From Xenophilus sp003671765 (GTDB lineage Bacteria > Pseudomonadota > Gammaproteobacteria > Burkholderiales > Burkholderiaceae_C): a DNA stretch of 64,000 nt. The translations under genes were made by a program, and so were the position numbers. This document shows positions 16,487-24,005 of the stretch, one piece after another (position 1 is the first letter of the stretch; the number at the start of each line of letters is the position of its first letter). The notes under the pieces were generated by a model. That model was not told the DNA's origin and did not search any database. It saw nothing but the letters and a program-made list of their open reading frames with translations. The stretch spans positions 2,728,001 through 2,792,000 of the forward strand of contig CP166702.1 of assembly GCA_051414805.1 (NCBI GenBank), given 5' to 3'.

Positions 16487-17061
16487 CGCGCGAGCAGATC
16501 CTGGCCGAGGTCACCGTCGTTGAGCAGCTGGTCGAGCAGTTGCCGGAGCTGATCGTCGACATCGAGGACGCTGGCGGCTCCGTCGTTGACGCGGCCGAGA
16601 ACGAACTGCTGGTCGACGACACGCCCGACCTGTTGGTTGTGGAGCGCGAGCAGCAGGTAACGCTGCTCGACGTCGGCGTGCAGGGCCCACCGGGGCCGCC
16701 TGGCGCTGCTGGCGGCGCAGTCCTGAGCCTCCTTGCAGGCGCCGCGCTGGGCGGCCATCGCGCAGTGCGATCGCTCGCGGGGGCCGTGGTCTACGCGGAC
16801 TGCGAAACGCTGGCCGATGCGTCGCTGGTGCTCGGCATCACGCAGGGCGCCGCCAGCGAGGGCGCAGCGGTGCTGGTGCAGACCATGGGCCTTATGACCG
16901 AGCCATCTTGGGCATGGACACCCGACCTGCCGGTCTTCGTCGGCCCGGCTGGCGTGCTCACCCAGACGCCGCCGCCCACCGGCTACCGCCTCATCGTCGG
17001 CATCGCGACGCGCGCCGACCAGATCCACATCGGGCTGAAGATGCCCATCGTCTTGGAGTAG
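16483..17061 (+). CDS. Phage fibre-associated protein with collagen-like segment
   Basis: 192 residues from GTG 16483, chosen because it overlaps the upstream stop as GTGA. The N-terminal 65 residues are acidic and helical (VEQLVEQLPELIVDIEDAGG). A short collagen-like run GPPGPPGAAGG follows at about 67-77, typical of trimeric phage fibres. The C-terminal 110 residues look globular, with QTMGLMTEPSWAWTPDLPVF and a final RLIVGIATRADQIHIGLKMP strand, which resembles capping domains of tail fibres. It probably forms part of the fibre or its adaptor. Exact role not known. Confidence 0.6.
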   Translation: MTREQILAEVTVVEQLVEQLPELIVDIEDAGGSVVDAAENELLVDDTPDLLVVEREQQVTLLDVGVQGPPGPPGAAGGAVLSLLAGAALGGHRAVRSLAGAVVYADCETLADASLVLGITQGAASEGAAVLVQTMGLMTEPSWAWTPDLPVFVGPAGVLTQTPPPTGYRLIVGIATRADQIHIGLKMPIVLE

Positions 17062-17064
17062 CCC

Positions 17065-17667
17065 ATGGGCACCGCATCCACCACCAAGCACCTTAAGCAG
17101 GTCAACGGCGTCCTCACCGAGGACACCACGCTGACCACCAGCGCCGGCGCGGGCGACGCCAACAAGGTGCCGGCGCTCAACGCCAACGGCGTGTTGGACC
17201 TCACAATCACGAACGGCAAGACCAGCTCGGCGGGCGCGGGCGACGCGAACAAGCTGGTGGCGCTCGACGGTGCCGGTCGCATCGACCCCACCATGATGCC
17301 GGTGGGTATCGGTGCGGACACGGCCAGCATTCAGGCCAGCGAGGCGATCGCGGCTGGCGACTTCGTGAACATCTGGAACTCGGGCGGTGCGCGCGTGCGC
17401 AAGGCCGACGCCACCGCGGCAGGCAAGGAAGCGCACGGCTTCGTGCTCGCGGCGGTGGCCAGCGGCGCGAACGCCACGGTGTATTTCGAGGGCTCGAACA
17501 CTGGGGTGTCCGGCGTCACGCCGGGCCTTGTGTTTCTGCAGACCACAGCCGGTCAGGCCGGTGCCGCGGTGCCCAACGCGAGTGGCAACGTCGTGCAGCG
17601 CCTCGGCATAGCCACCAGCGCCACCAGCATCAACTTCGAGGCCGCCCAGCCGATCGTGCTGGCGTAG
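17065..17667 (+). CDS. Phage fibre/decoration protein with internal repeat
   Basis: 200 residues, ATG three bases after the previous stop. The segment SAGAGDANKVPALNANGVLD (about 27-46) is repeated as SAGAGDANKLVALDGAGRID at about 54-73. This repeated linker is seen in phage tail-fibre and adaptor proteins. The C-terminal 120 residues, beginning ASIQASEAIAAGDFVNIWN, resemble a beta-rich capsid- or tail-decoration domain. No signal peptide or enzyme motif. Located between a collagen-like protein and the S74 fibre, so a fibre-complex role is likely. Confidence 0.6.
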   Translation: MGTASTTKHLKQVNGVLTEDTTLTTSAGAGDANKVPALNANGVLDLTITNGKTSSAGAGDANKLVALDGAGRIDPTMMPVGIGADTASIQASEAIAAGDFVNIWNSGGARVRKADATAAGKEAHGFVLAAVASGANATVYFEGSNTGVSGVTPGLVFLQTTAGQAGAAVPNASGNVVQRLGIATSATSINFEAAQPIVLA

Positions 17668-17669
17668 CT

Positions 17670-18926
17670 GTGGCCACTAAGAAGCCGCTCGTTCTGTATT
17701 CGGGCTCCATGCAGGAGCTTGGGGCGGCCGATCGCCTGGACTACGTGCAGCTCGTTGGCGACACGATGACGGGCAATCTGACCATCAGCAAGGCCACGCC
17801 GCAGTTCATCCTTAATAAGGCGGCCTCTGGACAGGCGGCCCGGATCATGGGCACCACGGCCGGGGTAGGCCGGTGGTCGGTAGAGCTGGGCGACACGGGC
17901 GCTGAGTCTGGCAGCAATGTCGGATCGAGCTTCCGCGTCTTCCGGCATAACGACGCGGGCGCAGCCCAAGACGGCACGTATGGCGCGTTCGCAATCCAGC
18001 GGAGCGACGGCTCGGCCTTCGTCTACAACGCCATGTACGTGGGCGGAACGATCTTCGCAGGGCCCACGCCATTCGGCGGGGTCGGGCAGGGCCAACTCAT
18101 CCTGAACTCGACCATGGGCGCCGGCACCGGTAACGCGGTCATCGAGAGCCGGGACGCCGGGACCCGTGCCTGGACGTTGGAGCTGGGCACGGGCACAACC
18201 AAAGAGGTGGCTCTCACCAAGTGGAACGGCGCCTCGAACCTCGGCACAGTCTTGCGAGCGTCGTGGTCCAGCAACGTCATCTACAGCTCTGCCACCTCCT
18301 GGAATCACACCGGGGCCATGGCCGCAGACCGGTTTTACTGGATCGGCTCCGTGCCTGCCCTGGTGCCCCAGGGCGGCACATACGGCACGGACGGCACCAC
18401 GCGGTGGAACATCGTGTGGGACACGGCTTCCGGGCAGGGCGACACCGGCTACGGCGGGCATTACCACCAGCCAGGCGTGGTCAGCTTCTGGCAGGTCAAC
18501 CAAGCCGGCGTGTTCCTGCGCTACCGGAACGACGGGCACCTGTTGGCCGCCGCCGCGTTCGACGTGTATTCCGACATACGGACGAAGTTCGACATCGAGC
18601 CGATCGACAACGTGCGCGAGCGGGTTGAGGCGGCACCGGTGCGCACCTTCCGAAAGGCGACCGAGATTCCGACGATGGTCGGGCCGGCCCACCCCAGCGC
18701 CGCGCCGCGCCGCATCGGCGTGCTGGCGCAGGAGCTGGAGGTCCACACGCCGGAGGCAGTGACTATCCACGCGACTGACGACTACCCCGACCTGCGCTCG
18801 GTCGACGCCTCCGCCCTCGGCGCACTGGCCTTGGCCGGCGTCCAAGACCTGTACGCGCGCCTGGACGCCGCCCTCTCTCGCATCCTTGAGCTGGAGCAAC
18901 AGCTCAACCCCGCAGGCACCGCATGA
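17670..18926 (+). CDS. Tail fibre with C-terminal peptidase S74 chaperone
   Basis: 418 residues from GTG 17670, two bases after the previous stop. The body is a beta-rich shaft (Gly/Thr/Ser rich, with DTMTGNLTISK near the N-terminus as in many fibres). The last 115 residues carry the intramolecular chaperone of the peptidase S74 family: YSDIRTKFDIEPID near residue 300, then RRIGVLAQELE and the helix LALAGVQDLYARLDAALSRI. In this family the domain trimerises the fibre and then cuts itself off at the serine of the S-D dyad; both residues are present here. This is the likely host-recognition protein. Its stop overlaps the next start (ATGA). Confidence 0.85.
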   Translation: MATKKPLVLYSGSMQELGAADRLDYVQLVGDTMTGNLTISKATPQFILNKAASGQAARIMGTTAGVGRWSVELGDTGAESGSNVGSSFRVFRHNDAGAAQDGTYGAFAIQRSDGSAFVYNAMYVGGTIFAGPTPFGGVGQGQLILNSTMGAGTGNAVIESRDAGTRAWTLELGTGTTKEVALTKWNGASNLGTVLRASWSSNVIYSSATSWNHTGAMAADRFYWIGSVPALVPQGGTYGTDGTTRWNIVWDTASGQGDTGYGGHYHQPGVVSFWQVNQAGVFLRYRNDGHLLAAAAFDVYSDIRTKFDIEPIDNVRERVEAAPVRTFRKATEIPTMVGPAHPSAAPRRIGVLAQELEVHTPEAVTIHATDDYPDLRSVDASALGALALAGVQDLYARLDAALSRILELEQQLNPAGTA

Positions 18927-19339
18927 ACCCTTCTTCTCCCGACCTCGCGCCGGTGCACCTGGTGACGCTGCTTGCCAGCGTGGTCTTTGGCCCGCAGATG
19001 GCAATCGTCGTCGGCCCCTATGTCGTCATCGCCATTGCGTCGATGGGCGGTGCTGCCGTCATGGTGATGCAGCGAGAGGGCGACAGCCTGGCGCGCGCCT
19101 GCGTCTACTTCCTCGCCGCTGTCTTGCTGGCGCTGTTCGTCACCGTCCCACTGTCCAAGGGTGTCGCTTCCCTCTGGGGGCCTCTGGAAGAGAACTGGCT
19201 CTATGCGCCGCTCGGCGCGGCCATGGCTTTCAGCGCTGACAAGTGGACCAGCGTCATCTTCCCGTGGGCCGCACGGAAGGTGAACGCGCTGGTGGACGTG
19301 TGGATTGCCGCTCGCGGCCGAAAGGACGGCGACCGATGA
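18923..19339 (+). CDS. Lysis-cassette membrane protein, putative holin
   Basis: 138 residues, ATGA-coupled to the fibre. Hydrophobic spans are visible at about 12-30 (LVTLLASVVFGPQMAIVVG), 31-47 (YVVIAIASMGGAAVMVM), 58-78 (ACVYFLAAVLLALFVTVPL) and weakly at 92-105. The C-terminus is basic (AARGRKDGDR). Position directly before a second small membrane protein, an endolysin and spanins makes a holin or holin-partner role likely. No family-specific motif is visible, so the call rests on topology and order. Confidence 0.6.
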   Translation: MNPSSPDLAPVHLVTLLASVVFGPQMAIVVGPYVVIAIASMGGAAVMVMQREGDSLARACVYFLAAVLLALFVTVPLSKGVASLWGPLEENWLYAPLGAAMAFSADKWTSVIFPWAARKVNALVDVWIAARGRKDGDR

Positions 19340-19650
19340 CCACCGACACCTATCTGACCGCGGGCCTCAACGGGATCCTTTCAGGCGCCATTGTGTTCAT
19401 CTGCATCTGCCGGGCCCGAAAGATCACAAGTGCCGTGCTTTGGCGCATCAAGGGGGCCTACGCGGTCTTGCTGATGGGCGCTGCAGCGAATGGGTTCTCC
19501 CCTTGGTTGTGGGACTACCCCGGCTGGCCGTCCGTCTTCTTCGACCTGGCCATCCTCGCCAAGCTGCTCATCGAGAGCAGGGACTGGAGCGACGGCCCGC
19601 CATTTACCGCGACCAGCCCTGCACCGCTTTCCGCTTCATCGGAGGTTTGA
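19336..19650 (+). CDS. Lysis-cassette membrane protein, putative holin or antiholin
   Basis: 104 residues from ATG 19336 (ATGA overlap with the previous gene). Three hydrophobic segments: about 8-26 (LNGILSGAIVFICICRA), 36-54 (IKGAYAVLLMGAAANGFSPW) and 60-74 (WPSVFFDLAILAKLLI). It ends just before the endolysin, whose GGAGG ribosome-binding site lies inside this gene's last codons. Two adjacent small membrane genes before an endolysin usually form a holin pair; which one is the holin cannot be told here. Confidence 0.6.
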   Translation: MTTDTYLTAGLNGILSGAIVFICICRARKITSAVLWRIKGAYAVLLMGAAANGFSPWLWDYPGWPSVFFDLAILAKLLIESRDWSDGPPFTATSPAPLSASSEV

Positions 19651-20154
19651 ATGACCCTGCTCGAGATCACCCAGCGGGGTATCGATCCCGCCCTGGCGCT
19701 GTTGCCCGTGCGCATGGACACGTACGAGGCTCGCATCATGCTGCTGACCATCGGCCAGCAGGAAAGCCGTTTCGATCACCGCCGGCAGCTCGTCGGCAAC
19801 CCGCCGCAGCCCACCGGCCCGGCCATGGGCTTCTGGCAGTTCGAGCGCGGCGGCGGCGTGAAGGGCGTCATGACGCACGCCGCCGTCGTCGGCGTCACGC
19901 GCATGCTGTGCGAGGCGCGGGGCGTGCCGTTCGAGGCCGACGCCATCTGGCGCGCGCTGGAGAACGATGATGTGCTGGCGGCCGGGCTGGCTCGCCTGCT
20001 GCTGTTCACGCATCCGAAGCCGCTGCCCGCGGTGCAGGAGGTCGACACGGCCTGGAACTACTACGTGCGCACGTGGCGCCCGGGCAAGCCGCACCCCGAG
20101 AAGTGGCCTAGCTATCACCTGGCCAGCCTGCGCTTCCTCAGGCTCGCGTCGTGA
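19651..20154 (+). CDS. Phage endolysin, lysozyme/transglycosylase-like
   Basis: 167 residues; ATG preceded by GGAGG at 6 bases. IGQQESRFDHR at 34-44 places a glutamate (Glu38) in the Q-E-S-R-F context of soluble lytic transglycosylases and related lysozymes, and GFWQFERGG near 67-75 matches the second conserved block. No signal peptide is seen, so export would need the holin. It would cleave peptidoglycan at the end of the lytic cycle. Order membrane-membrane-endolysin-Rz/Rz1 supports this strongly. Confidence 0.8.
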   Translation: MTLLEITQRGIDPALALLPVRMDTYEARIMLLTIGQQESRFDHRRQLVGNPPQPTGPAMGFWQFERGGGVKGVMTHAAVVGVTRMLCEARGVPFEADAIWRALENDDVLAAGLARLLLFTHPKPLPAVQEVDTAWNYYVRTWRPGKPHPEKWPSYHLASLRFLRLAS

Positions 20155-20678
20155 CCGCGCTGCTCAAGCTCTTCCCCTCCTGGGCCTGGCTCGTGCTGGG
20201 CGGGGCCGTGCTGGCGTCCGCGTTCGCGTTCGGCTGGCGGCAGGGTGGGGCAGGACCGCGGCTCGAGCTGGCCAACTTCAAGCTCGCGCAGGCCGAGCAG
20301 CGCGTGCTGGCCGACCGCGCACGCGAGCACCGCAACGCCGCCCGGCAGGCGGCCGTCGACAAGGAGGCCCAGGATGGGCAAGAACACATTGCTTCGATCG
20401 AGCGGCAGCTGGTTGCTGCTCGCGCTGACGGTGACGGCCTGCGCGCCGATCTCAAGCGCGCCGAGCAGCGAGCCCGAACGCTGGCCCGTGCTGCCGGCGC
20501 AGGGCCGGGTCAGCCTGATCCCGACCCCATCGGAGTGTTTGCCGGACTGCTTGAGCGGGCTGACCGCCGAGCGGAAACGGTCGCGGGATACGCTGAACGG
20601 CTCCGGGCTGCTGGACTCGTCTGCGAACGAGGGTGGGACAAGGTAGCGGCGCCGGTCGGGGTGAGCGTTTTCAAGTAG
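20151..20678 (+). CDS. Rz-like inner-membrane spanin
   Basis: 175 residues from GTG 20151, overlapping the endolysin stop as GTGA. One N-terminal membrane anchor (WAWLVLGGAVLASAFAFGW, about 11-29) is followed by a long charged coiled coil (about 35-125: ELANFKLAQAEQRVLADRAR and onward) and a C-terminal region VAGYAERLRAAGLVCERGWD typical of DUF2514-type Rz proteins. The i-spanin joins the outer-membrane partner to fuse the two membranes during lysis. The partner Rz1 is encoded entirely inside this gene in another frame. Confidence 0.85.
   Translation: MTALLKLFPSWAWLVLGGAVLASAFAFGWRQGGAGPRLELANFKLAQAEQRVLADRAREHRNAARQAAVDKEAQDGQEHIASIERQLVAARADGDGLRADLKRAEQRARTLARAAGAGPGQPDPDPIGVFAGLLERADRRAETVAGYAERLRAAGLVCERGWDKVAAPVGVSVFK
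20374..20646 (+). CDS. Rz1-like outer-membrane lipoprotein spanin, nested in Rz
   Basis: 90 residues in a different frame wholly inside the Rz gene. The start MGKNTLLRSSGSWLLLALTV is a lipoprotein signal, and the lipobox LTVTAC places the acylated cysteine at residue 23. The mature part is short, with prolines at the beginning (CAPISSAPSSEPERWPVLP), as in o-spanins. An AGGAGGCCCAGG stretch upstream of ATG 20374 offers a ribosome-binding site. Nesting of Rz1 in Rz is a well-known arrangement in phage lambda and relatives. Confidence 0.85.
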   Translation: MGKNTLLRSSGSWLLLALTVTACAPISSAPSSEPERWPVLPAQGRVSLIPTPSECLPDCLSGLTAERKRSRDTLNGSGLLDSSANEGGTR

Positions 20679-20704
20679 CGCGGCGCCGGCGCTATGCTGG
20701 CCAC

Positions 20705-20950
20705 ATGGACCACCTGCGCCGCCTCTCTGTCTTCGTCGATGAGCCCGACCCGGGCGTCTTCCACTGGGTCGTTATTCAATCCGACAACGACGGCACCCCC
20801 TGGGAAGATGTCGACGCCTCGCCCGGCTCGTTCCTGACGTGGAAAGAGGCTTGGGAAGCCGGGGTCGCGGCTTTGATGAGCTATGTCGATGACCCTTCGA
20901 CTGGGCCGCGCGTATCGGGCGAAGACGAAGATGCTGATCCGGTTGGCTGA
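20705..20950 (+). CDS. Small acidic phage protein
   Basis: 81 residues, MDHLRRLSVFVDEPDPGVFH at the start. Very acidic with a WEDVDASPGSFLTWKEAWEAG core and an Asp/Glu-rich tail. It resembles the small DUF-type proteins that often follow spanin genes in prophages, but I cannot name it. There is no membrane segment. It lies 26 bases after the Rz stop on the same strand, so it may be co-transcribed with the lysis cassette. Confidence 0.5.
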   Translation: MDHLRRLSVFVDEPDPGVFHWVVIQSDNDGTPWEDVDASPGSFLTWKEAWEAGVAALMSYVDDPSTGPRVSGEDEDADPVG

Positions 20951-21010
20951 CGATGTGCACCCGCGCACAGTGCGCCCGCCAAGGTCGATCCCCCGCCTGT
21001 GCTCCTGACG

Positions 21011-21148
21011 ATGCCGTGCCTCGCTCCTGAAGACCTTAAACCGAAGGCGACTGCCCGGGATTTGGCGGCATGGGCGGTGCAGTTGATGGGGACCTACTGG
21101 TGCGAGCAGGACCGCAGGGCGGGGCTCATTGATGCGTGGCCGCGCTAG
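21011..21148 (+). CDS. Possible 45-residue small phage protein
   Basis: A short reading frame, ATG 21011 to TAG 21148, encodes 45 residues including DLAAWAVQLMGTYWCEQDRR. This L-A-x-W-A-x-x-L-x-x-x-Y-x-x-C pattern is like the C-terminal part of Rz-type proteins of other phages, so it may be a real small gene or a leftover of a second Rz-like gene. No clear ribosome-binding site. Low confidence. Confidence 0.3.
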   Translation: MPCLAPEDLKPKATARDLAAWAVQLMGTYWCEQDRRAGLIDAWPR

Positions 21149-21231
21149 CCTGCAGTCAGATGCCCTACTTGGGGTCGACATTCGTTGCTGCGTGCGACAC
21201 GATGCTTTGAGTGAATCGGCCATAGCTTCGA

Positions 21232-21867
21232 ATGGAATATAGTTCGCCCGCAATGGCATCCAGTGCTCTCGGAAAGCCCCTCAAGACTCGCGACCGCGAT
21301 GTGCGCGCTTTGGTCTTATCCACTGTGCTCGCTCAGCATGCAACTGATCCCTTTGCGCGCGTGGTCGAAGAGATGGGTCTCGAACATGGAACCTGTCGCG
21401 TCGATATCGCGGTGGTCAACGGCTTCATACACGGATACGAGTTGAAGAGCGAAGCGGACACCCTAGATCGGTTGCCGCGGCAAATCGAGGCCTATTCGCG
21501 CTGCCTCGATCGTGCGACGTTGGTCCTTGGAAGCAGCCATCTCGATCCTGCTGAAAAGCTGCTTCCCTCATGGTGGGGCATCAAGGTGGTAGAGCGAAAG
21601 AAGGGTGGAGTTCTGAAACTCAGCACCCATAGGCCTGTCAGAAGCAACCCGGACGTTTCGCTCTTTCACATGTCTCATCTGCTTTGGAGAAGTGAGGCAG
21701 TGGAAGTCTTGAGGAAGGCGGGCGCTGCGCCGCGAGAGCTTGCGGCAAACCGCGCAACGCTCTACGGTTTATTAGTGCAAAGCTTGCAGCCAACAGACCT
21801 GCGCCGCGCGATCAGGGAGGCGTTAAAGTCCCGTGCAAATTGGCGACGTCCCTCACCGCCTTTGTGA
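21232..21867 (+). CDS. sce7726-family protein, PD-(D/E)XK nuclease-like
   Basis: 211 residues. RVDIAVVNGFIHGYELKSEA (about 56-75) holds a nuclease-type core: Asp58, then Glu70-Leu-Lys72, as in the D...E-x-K signature, followed by DTLDRLPRQIEAYSRCLDRA and TLVLGSS. This is the pattern of the sce7726 family, whose biochemical role is not established to my knowledge. A second in-frame ATG at 21253 is an alternative start. GC is lower than in the phage late genes. It is convergent with the Beta-protein-family gene, and their coding ends overlap by 56 bases. Likely prophage cargo with a defence or exclusion role; that is inference. Confidence 0.7.
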   Translation: MEYSSPAMASSALGKPLKTRDRDVRALVLSTVLAQHATDPFARVVEEMGLEHGTCRVDIAVVNGFIHGYELKSEADTLDRLPRQIEAYSRCLDRATLVLGSSHLDPAEKLLPSWWGIKVVERKKGGVLKLSTHRPVRSNPDVSLFHMSHLLWRSEAVEVLRKAGAAPRELAANRATLYGLLVQSLQPTDLRRAIREALKSRANWRRPSPPL

Positions 21868-22909
21868 CGTGATGGTTGGTTGCGACTGAAGGCCAAGTGG
21901 AGGTTCCGCCAGTGCCTTCTCGGCCACTTGCGCACCCTTCTATGAACGCATCGCCCCAAGAGTATGCAGCGCCCATAAAAAATGGGGGAGCGGCATTCAC
22001 GATGCTTTGACTCATCTGCTGGTATTGACCTCTCCCATACCGCTTGACTTGCGATCCTACGAAAACGATCCACTCATCGTCTAGTGTGTATTTGATCTTG
22101 GCGTTGGGATCTAGCATTCTTGGATCAAGCTCGGCGGTGTTAGGAGCTGATGTTGCATAGTCCCCAAACGTGGGAACTCGATGACCTGCAGGCAAGTTTG
22201 CGATAAGTTGCCGGTAGGCAAGCCATTCATGGCGAAGAGCACTACCGTGTGGCCGGTATTGGGCTGCGGCTAGAGTTTGGGGAAATGCGGTTCCTACAAC
22301 GGTGAGGCTACGCCAAGCGCCGAAAGCTACCGCGCTAAGAAACGCTTGCCAGGCTTGTGCTTGGATTAATGCGGACGGGGCGATAGCTGCCTCAAGATCA
22401 ATAACGAGATGGCAGCGCTCGGGCTGAACTTGAAGGGTGGCGAGCACGCCTTGGAGCGAAGCTTGGAGATTGGCGGTGAAATCTTCGCCCTCGAGTCGGA
22501 TGCAGACTTCAGAGCCGAGATTGAGGACCACCGACCTGACGGCGGCAACATAGTCTGGTGACCGCTGCAGCCCTACAACGGGTATTGCATGGCACCCGGC
22601 CGCCTGCGCCTGCCGAAAGATTTCTTCGACGTGGTGTATGCCGCTGGCGAGTCGAGCTGTTCCGTCAAGATAGGGACTATCGACGAAGCATCTGCGTCCG
22701 CCCCATTTGGAGTACAGCTTTGCGCCAAAATTGGTCAAATGGTCGTCTAACGACCTCATTGGAGTCTCGGTTTCAAAATTCCAGCCTTCAGTCGGAATTT
22801 CGAACAAAGGGGTTACCCAGTCCTTCACTGGATCGTTCAAGCGCATGAGAGCCTGGTACTCGCCCATCCGCCACTTCAATACGGGCACGTAGTGGTTGTG
22901 ATCAAACAT
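21812..22909 (-). CDS. Beta-protein-family protein (T4 beta protein-like)
   Basis: 365 residues; ATG 22909 has the strong ribosome-binding site GAGGAGA. The start MFDHNHYVPVLKWRMGEYQA with the later TPLFEIP and the pattern VPVL-K-x-G-E-x-x-A-L is characteristic of the Beta protein family (PF14350, named after a T4 protein). Other family-like blocks are IPVVGLQRSPDY, CHLVIDLEAA, HEWLAYRQL, GDYATS and WIVFVGSQVKRYGRGQYQQM. The family is thought to adopt a TIM-barrel-like fold and occurs in defence islands and prophages, often near sce7726-type genes; mechanism unknown. It sits in the cargo zone between lysis genes and the tRNA. Confidence 0.7.
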   Translation of the reverse strand: MFDHNHYVPVLKWRMGEYQALMRLNDPVKDWVTPLFEIPTEGWNFETETPMRSLDDHLTNFGAKLYSKWGGRRCFVDSPYLDGTARLASGIHHVEEIFRQAQAAGCHAIPVVGLQRSPDYVAAVRSVVLNLGSEVCIRLEGEDFTANLQASLQGVLATLQVQPERCHLVIDLEAAIAPSALIQAQAWQAFLSAVAFGAWRSLTVVGTAFPQTLAAAQYRPHGSALRHEWLAYRQLIANLPAGHRVPTFGDYATSAPNTAELDPRMLDPNAKIKYTLDDEWIVFVGSQVKRYGRGQYQQMSQSIVNAAPPFFMGAAYSWGDAFIEGCASGREGTGGTSTWPSVATNHHVTKAVRDVANLHGTLTPP

Positions 22910-23012
22910 GTCTTCTCCTCAGCCGTGATTGGCACACGGATCGTAGGCAGGCAAAGCCCGGCTGGGGCAGAGGGAAACGCTGCGTCAGCTCCCTAAAAGA
23001 TATGACTTTTGA

Positions 23013-23231
23013 AACTTTTTCCACACATCACATCGGGCTGCCATACGGGCTGCCGGATCGCCGCCCGGCGAGCAGGACGAGCCCAGCCCAGTGCTGCTGG
23101 AGCAGGGCGAAGTCGACCAGTGGCTACACGGCACGGTCGAGGAGGCGAGGGCGCTCATCAAGCTCACGCCAGCCGACGAGTTTGACGCGACTCCCGTGGA
23201 CGGGCAGACCCCAGAGCCGAAACTTTCATAG
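23013..23231 (+). pseudogene. Remnant of an SRAP (YedK-like) SOS-associated peptidase
   Basis: The frame ending at TAG 23229-23231 encodes LLEQGEVDQWLHGTVEEARA and then LIKLTPADEFDATPV, which resembles the C-terminal end of SOS-response-associated peptidase (SRAP) proteins, where a D-x-W-L followed by an A-x-x-L-I-x pattern is usual. There is no in-frame start and no catalytic N-terminal cysteine; the frame closes at 23010-23012. A short remnant left by recombination is the simplest reading. The match is short, so confidence is moderate. Confidence 0.4.
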
Positions 23232-23301
23232 CCAAACCGCGTTTCGCATAGCCATCTGGCCTAAGACGCATGACTGGCCTCACACCCAGCACGCCGCGAG
23301 A

Positions 23302-23796
23302 TCAGCGTCGAGGTGTTCCTCGCGGCACGTTCGAGCTGCGCTTTAATAGGAGCCTCATGAAGCGCTGGGCATGAGCAAGAGCAATCGCTGAGGGTGGACC
23401 GAGAATGAGCAGATCTTTAGCTAGTTCGCCCAGGTTGAAGTGAGGGGCCCAATCTCTGTAGTAAGGACGCACTAAGAGGAATGCAGCAAGCGCGCATCCT
23501 GTCAGAAGACCAATCAAGGTCGCTAGAGCGATCAGGGGTGCTCTCTCGACGAAAGAGTCCGACATGAAGATCGCCAGCCACATCGCAGTAATGGCGAATG
23601 CAGCTATGCCTTTGAAGTACGGAAAGAAGCCCTCGAGCCGTGCGAATATCAGTATGTACAGCCCGAAGCACGAAATCAACGTGAACGGAAGAATGGCGAC
23701 TGCCTCCCACTGCGCCCGAAAAGGGAGTGCTTCGAACCAAGATAGGACAGATCTTCTGCGCTCGGCGGAATGACCTAACGGCTCAGGTCGTTGCAT
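23302..23796 (-). CDS. Membrane protein of unknown function, prophage cargo
   Basis: 164 residues. Four hydrophobic segments: about 33-53 (AVAILPFTLISCFGLYILIF), 60-79 (FKGIAAFAITAMWLAIFM), 87-110 (LIALATLIGLLTGCALAAFLL) and weakly 128-145 (LLILGPPSAIALAHA). The ends are basic (LLLKRSSNVPRGTPRR). GC is clearly lower than in the surrounding phage and host genes, so it is probably acquired cargo. I recognise no family. Its neighbours on both sides are remnants or short unknown genes, so it is likely transcribed alone. Confidence 0.5.
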   Translation of the reverse strand: MQRPEPLGHSAERRRSVLSWFEALPFRAQWEAVAILPFTLISCFGLYILIFARLEGFFPYFKGIAAFAITAMWLAIFMSDSFVERAPLIALATLIGLLTGCALAAFLLVRPYYRDWAPHFNLGELAKDLLILGPPSAIALAHAQRFMRLLLKRSSNVPRGTPRR

Positions 23797-24005
23797 GAGT
23801 CTTCGTGATGTACGTGATCGTCGACCCTGCAGATTATGACGAGCGGCTCACCTGCTCGATGGACAAAGCGCGGCGTACTTTCGCCAGTGGATGGGCGTGC
23901 TGGAGACAGCACCGGTGCAGTTGCCGCCGCGCGCCAAGCGGCCGTAAGGGGGAAGGCCCGCCGCCCTCCCCGAAGTGGCAGCGGATCAGGGCCTGTTCGG
24001 CTAGA
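23797..24005. other. No supported gene; possible degraded coding sequence
   Basis: Short open frames exist on the plus strand from 23805, but none has a convincing ribosome-binding site. One frame reads SAAYFRQWMGVLETAPVQLP up to a stop at about 23945, which looks like the end of a lost protein. I see no clear promoter or terminator. Confidence 0.35.

Noticed and set aside
16133..18926. Possible diversity-generating retroelement target in the fibre genes
   Set aside because: No reverse transcriptase, accessory protein or template repeat is present in the window, and no adenine-rich variable end is seen.
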